Of a stretch of 64,000 nucleotides of DNA, positions 61,239 to 64,000 are shown in pieces. A model generated the notes under the pieces. It was not told the DNA's origin. It made no database searches and worked only from the letters and a program-made list of their open reading frames with translations. Where the stretch lies: the NCBI GenBank assembly GCA_020446815.1, contig JAGRDY010000025.1:1-64000 (forward strand), in the 5' to 3' direction. Origin of the DNA: Paracoccaceae bacterium. GTDB lineage: Bacteria > Pseudomonadota > Alphaproteobacteria > Rhodobacterales > Rhodobacteraceae. Position numbers and translations under genes: made by a program. Positions within the stretch are counted from its first letter, which is position 1. Each line of letters starts with the position of its first letter.

Positions 61239-63966
61239 GCGAAGCGCCATGATCTTTCCCGCTCCCCTGCTGGATCGCCGCCCAGCGGTTCAGCCAGGCC
61301 AGACCCGCCAGCGACAGGCCAAGGGCAAGAAACGAAAATACCCGCGTCAGCCCCGACAGGCCCGAGGCGTCGATCAGGAATACCTTGGCGATCGTCAGCG
61401 CAATCACTGTCATGGCAATCCGCCGCAGGTTCTGCGTGCGCCGGGCAATGGCCTGATAGAGCAGGACCGCGCCAACCAGCATCATCGCCAGAGTGTAGCT
61501 GTAAAGTTCGGGTTGGGTGACGCCCCGGACCGACAGATCGTCGCCGCGCCAGAACCGGCGAATCTCCAGCGCACCGTAAAGCGCCAGCAACGCCACACCG
61601 ATGCCCGTCAACGCCAGGCGCAGCCAACGCGGCAGATGCCCAAGCCATTGCAACGACCAGATCAACACCACGCCCGGAATGCCGTAGGCGACCAACAGCG
61701 TGTCGGCGACATACGGCCCCAAAACCAGCCGTTCCGTTCCCAGAAGATCGAAAAGCGGATTGCCGGGAACGACCGAAAGGGAGAGACCACCGAAGCCGAC
61801 AAGCGCAGCGACGGCGGCAATGGCCCAGCGCAGGTAACGGAGCCGGCCGCCAAGTTTCAGCCGGTAGAACTGCACCAGCATCAGCACGATCCAGGGCATC
61901 GCATTCAGTGTCAGCGCCCAATGGGTTGCCAGGCGATAGGCATAGATATCGTCCGCCAGCCAGCGGGTGATCAATATATTGGCCAGGATCGCCGCATAGG
62001 CCGCCAGAGCGGATTCCATGAAAACCCTGGCCCCGGCCTGATCCAAACCGCGGATCAGCCACAGCCCGGTTGCCATTGCCAGCACCGCGGCTCCGTAGGC
62101 GGCCCAGATTTCCCACAGGGCCGCGGCATGGAGCGCCCATCCGATACCCGGATCGACGACCAGTCGCCAGCCGATTACCAGCACCGCCGCCTGGATGAAG
62201 ACACCCATTTCCGCCAGACGGAACCGCTTGCCCAGCGCCGCCGCCGAGACCACCAGCATGGCGAGCGCCAGTGTCAGCGCCGCCTTGGTCGTGACCAGGA
62301 ACAATGCCAGGGCGATCAGCGACAGAGCCGACAGCACCGCATAGGCGGCGCGGCGCCGGTCATCGCCGTCAAGACGCGCGTACCTGACCGCAAGTACCGA
62401 CATCAAGCCGGCCAGGGCGATGACCTGAAGCGCCCAGGGATAGGCGCCGGTGACCGCGGCGGGCGTCCAGAACAATTCCAGCACCAGCGCCGCCAGGGGG
62501 GCCACCAGCGCCGCCCCGGCGGCCCAGGCCGCACGGTAGTCGTGCGCGTTGAAACTGCGCAGCGCCGCTGCCCCGGAAATTGCCACCGCAAACCCCAGAA
62601 GCATGGATGCTGTCATCGGGGCGACTGATTCGGGAGAGCGCAAGACCTGCGCCTGTGCCGAAAACTCCTGCGCCAACGGCCAGCGGTCCAGCCCCTCGAA
62701 CCCAAGTCGCAGCAGGAATCCCGCCGCAGGCAGTACCGCCAGATCGGCCAGCGCCCGCGCCTTGTCCGTCCATAGGACAAGCGCCAGTGTCAGCGCGGCA
62801 AGACAGAGATAGGCCAGCGTGCTTTCCGCCCCGTTCCCGGCCGGCAGAAGTGTCAGCAACAAGCTTGAAGCGCCCACCGCGCCGCCCGCCAGCCGCACCG
62901 GAAACATCGGCCAACTGCCCCTGCCACGCGACCAGATTGCCTCGGCAATCATCGGACCGTCATGATCGGGCACCAGTTTCAGCACCGGTACCGCAATCGC
63001 CATCAGGGCCAATGCCGTCAGCGAAAATGCAACCCAGCCCGCGCCACCTGTCCCCGCCAGCACCAGCCAGCTGCCGCCATAGCCCAGCACCAGCGCCAGC
63101 ACCGAAACCCAGGCCCAGCGGCGCACCGCGTCAATCGCCAGCCCGGCACCGGCGATCAGCACATAATAACCGTAGAGCCAATAGGGTGCCTGACTGTCGC
63201 CGCCCACCATGAACGGAGCTGTCGCCGCGCCGATCAACCCGATTGCGGCCAGAAACGGCCCGTGGAACCAACCAAGCACGACGGCCAGCGTTGCCGTTGC
63301 CAACAGGCCCGCAAAGGCGGTCTGCGAACCGACCAGCCCATAAAGCTGGCGCGCCGCGATAATCCCGGCGAAGATCGACACCAGCCCCGCGCCGCAAAAA
63401 GTGGCGGGCAGATAGGCTGTCGATACTTTCGCCCCGTCGCCATGGCGCCGCCGCACCCATTCGCCGCCCGCGATCAGCGCCAGGCCGAACAGTATTGCCA
63501 TGGTGACCCGCGCTGCGGGCGGCAAGAGACCCTTTTCCATGCCGTATTGGACGAAAAAGACCCCCGCGAGTGCCAGTGACAAGGCTGAAACCGCATAGAC
63601 CCAATTGTCACGCAGCCAGTTGGCCAGTGCCGAAGCTCTTTCGGCGTGAAAGACAATCGGCCCGTCGCCGGCCGGGCGCAGTGGCGGGGCTTCACTGCGT
63701 GCGGTATCTTCCGTCGCGCCGGCAGCGGCGACGGTCGCGCCTGATGGCGGATCAGCCAGAGTCGCAGGTTCTTTTGCAACCAACGGGGCGGAGGTGATTT
63801 CCGTAACCGCGTCGGCAGGTGCCACCGGCCGACCGGCAACCTGCCGCTCCAGCCGCGCCAGCCGTCGGCGCAGATCGGCAACGCGGACGAGCAGGACAAT
63901 GACCGCAACGGGAAGGCCCAGAACCAGGACAAGGCTCAGAAGACCCAGCAGAACTTCCATGACCAT
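61228..63966 (-). CDS. Giant DUF2339 membrane protein
   Basis: The 912-residue protein has a first membrane helix followed by a coiled, charged stretch (RVADLRRRLARLERQVAGRP), a linker to about residue 110 and then more than twenty hydrophobic segments that fill the rest. This is the DUF2339 layout (YccA/ABC-2-like length). Members are found widely in proteobacteria without known function. Two starts (63966, 63960) two codons apart are possible. The short C-terminal tail overlaps a tandem repeat. The remaining 34 bp of the window hold nothing identifiable. Confidence 0.85.
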   Translation of the reverse strand: MVMEVLLGLLSLVLVLGLPVAVIVLLVRVADLRRRLARLERQVAGRPVAPADAVTEITSAPLVAKEPATLADPPSGATVAAAGATEDTARSEAPPLRPAGDGPIVFHAERASALANWLRDNWVYAVSALSLALAGVFFVQYGMEKGLLPPAARVTMAILFGLALIAGGEWVRRRHGDGAKVSTAYLPATFCGAGLVSIFAGIIAARQLYGLVGSQTAFAGLLATATLAVVLGWFHGPFLAAIGLIGAATAPFMVGGDSQAPYWLYGYYVLIAGAGLAIDAVRRWAWVSVLALVLGYGGSWLVLAGTGGAGWVAFSLTALALMAIAVPVLKLVPDHDGPMIAEAIWSRGRGSWPMFPVRLAGGAVGASSLLLTLLPAGNGAESTLAYLCLAALTLALVLWTDKARALADLAVLPAAGFLLRLGFEGLDRWPLAQEFSAQAQVLRSPESVAPMTASMLLGFAVAISGAAALRSFNAHDYRAAWAAGAALVAPLAALVLELFWTPAAVTGAYPWALQVIALAGLMSVLAVRYARLDGDDRRRAAYAVLSALSLIALALFLVTTKAALTLALAMLVVSAAALGKRFRLAEMGVFIQAAVLVIGWRLVVDPGIGWALHAAALWEIWAAYGAAVLAMATGLWLIRGLDQAGARVFMESALAAYAAILANILITRWLADDIYAYRLATHWALTLNAMPWIVLMLVQFYRLKLGGRLRYLRWAIAAVAALVGFGGLSLSVVPGNPLFDLLGTERLVLGPYVADTLLVAYGIPGVVLIWSLQWLGHLPRWLRLALTGIGVALLALYGALEIRRFWRGDDLSVRGVTQPELYSYTLAMMLVGAVLLYQAIARRTQNLRRIAMTVIALTIAKVFLIDASGLSGLTRVFSFLALGLSLAGLAWLNRWAAIQQGSGKDHGASPEP

Positions 63967-64000
63967 GAACCATCCCTCCGGCGCAGCCTGCGACAGCCGT

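Overview
The window is a GC-rich alphaproteobacterial chromosome segment, most likely from the Rhodobacteraceae (Roseobacter-type). This is inferred from the RpoB/RpoC/ribosomal protein sequences, the TIGR02300 acidic zinc-ribbon protein, a TMAO transport and demethylation cluster, and a Rhodobacteraceae-style tad locus in which an OmpA-like lipoprotein follows the secretin. No phage, insertion sequence, CRISPR array or rRNA operon was seen.

Region 1 (1-20 kb, nearly all minus strand) is the str-rif transcription/translation block. Read 5'->3' on the minus strand it runs secE, nusG, rplK, rplA, rplJ, rplL, rpoB, rpoC, then rpsL, rpsG, fusA and the start of tuf. Between rpoC and rpsL sits a five-gene accessory insert. 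It holds a DMT exporter and a tightly overlapping envelope-glycosylation operon (GT2, lipid-A-N domain protein, GT39-like transferase, PAP2 phosphatase). The spacers carry hairpins: the rplL-rpoB double hairpin, a probable L10 leader before rplJ, and a palindromic element shared by the fusA-tuf and rpoB-rpoC spacers.

Region 2 (20-23.4 kb) has a GntR/FCD regulator, a YgjP-type zinc peptidase, the TIGR02300 protein, tRNA-Ala(GGC) with its terminator, and a LysR regulator.

Region 3 (23.6-30.4 kb) is a five-gene plus-strand operon divergent from the LysR gene. It encodes a periplasmic TMAO/betaine-type binding protein, an ATPase, a double-length permease, a cupin and a DUF1989-GcvT fusion that I identify as TMAO demethylase (Tdm). 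Together they import TMAO and demethylate it, passing the C1 unit to tetrahydrofolate.

Region 4 (30.4-43.5 kb) is the most interesting part. It encodes three paralogous exported GYF_2 proteins, an exported proline-rich rhodanese, an exported S1-family serine protease, an exported caspase-like (C14) protein, an exported DUF900 alpha/beta hydrolase, an exported giant TPR-CHAT protease and a small membrane protein. The GYF modules and the long proline tracts make plausible adaptor-ligand partners. The whole looks like an undescribed envelope protease and adaptor island. A structured intergenic repeat with compensatory base changes lies just upstream, with a second copy 30 kb away.

Region 5 (43.6-56.6 kb) has aroQ and then a tad/Flp pilus locus: secretin, OmpA lipoprotein, terminator, CpaE, CpaF, TadB, TadC, two TPR lipoproteins and a prepilin peptidase. 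No pilin, CpaB or TadE/F was found in the window. It is followed by a GT-C-like membrane protein and a Flp-associated AAA ATPase. Region 6 (57-64 kb) has ogt and ileS (translationally coupled), a group III truncated haemoglobin and a giant DUF2339 membrane protein.
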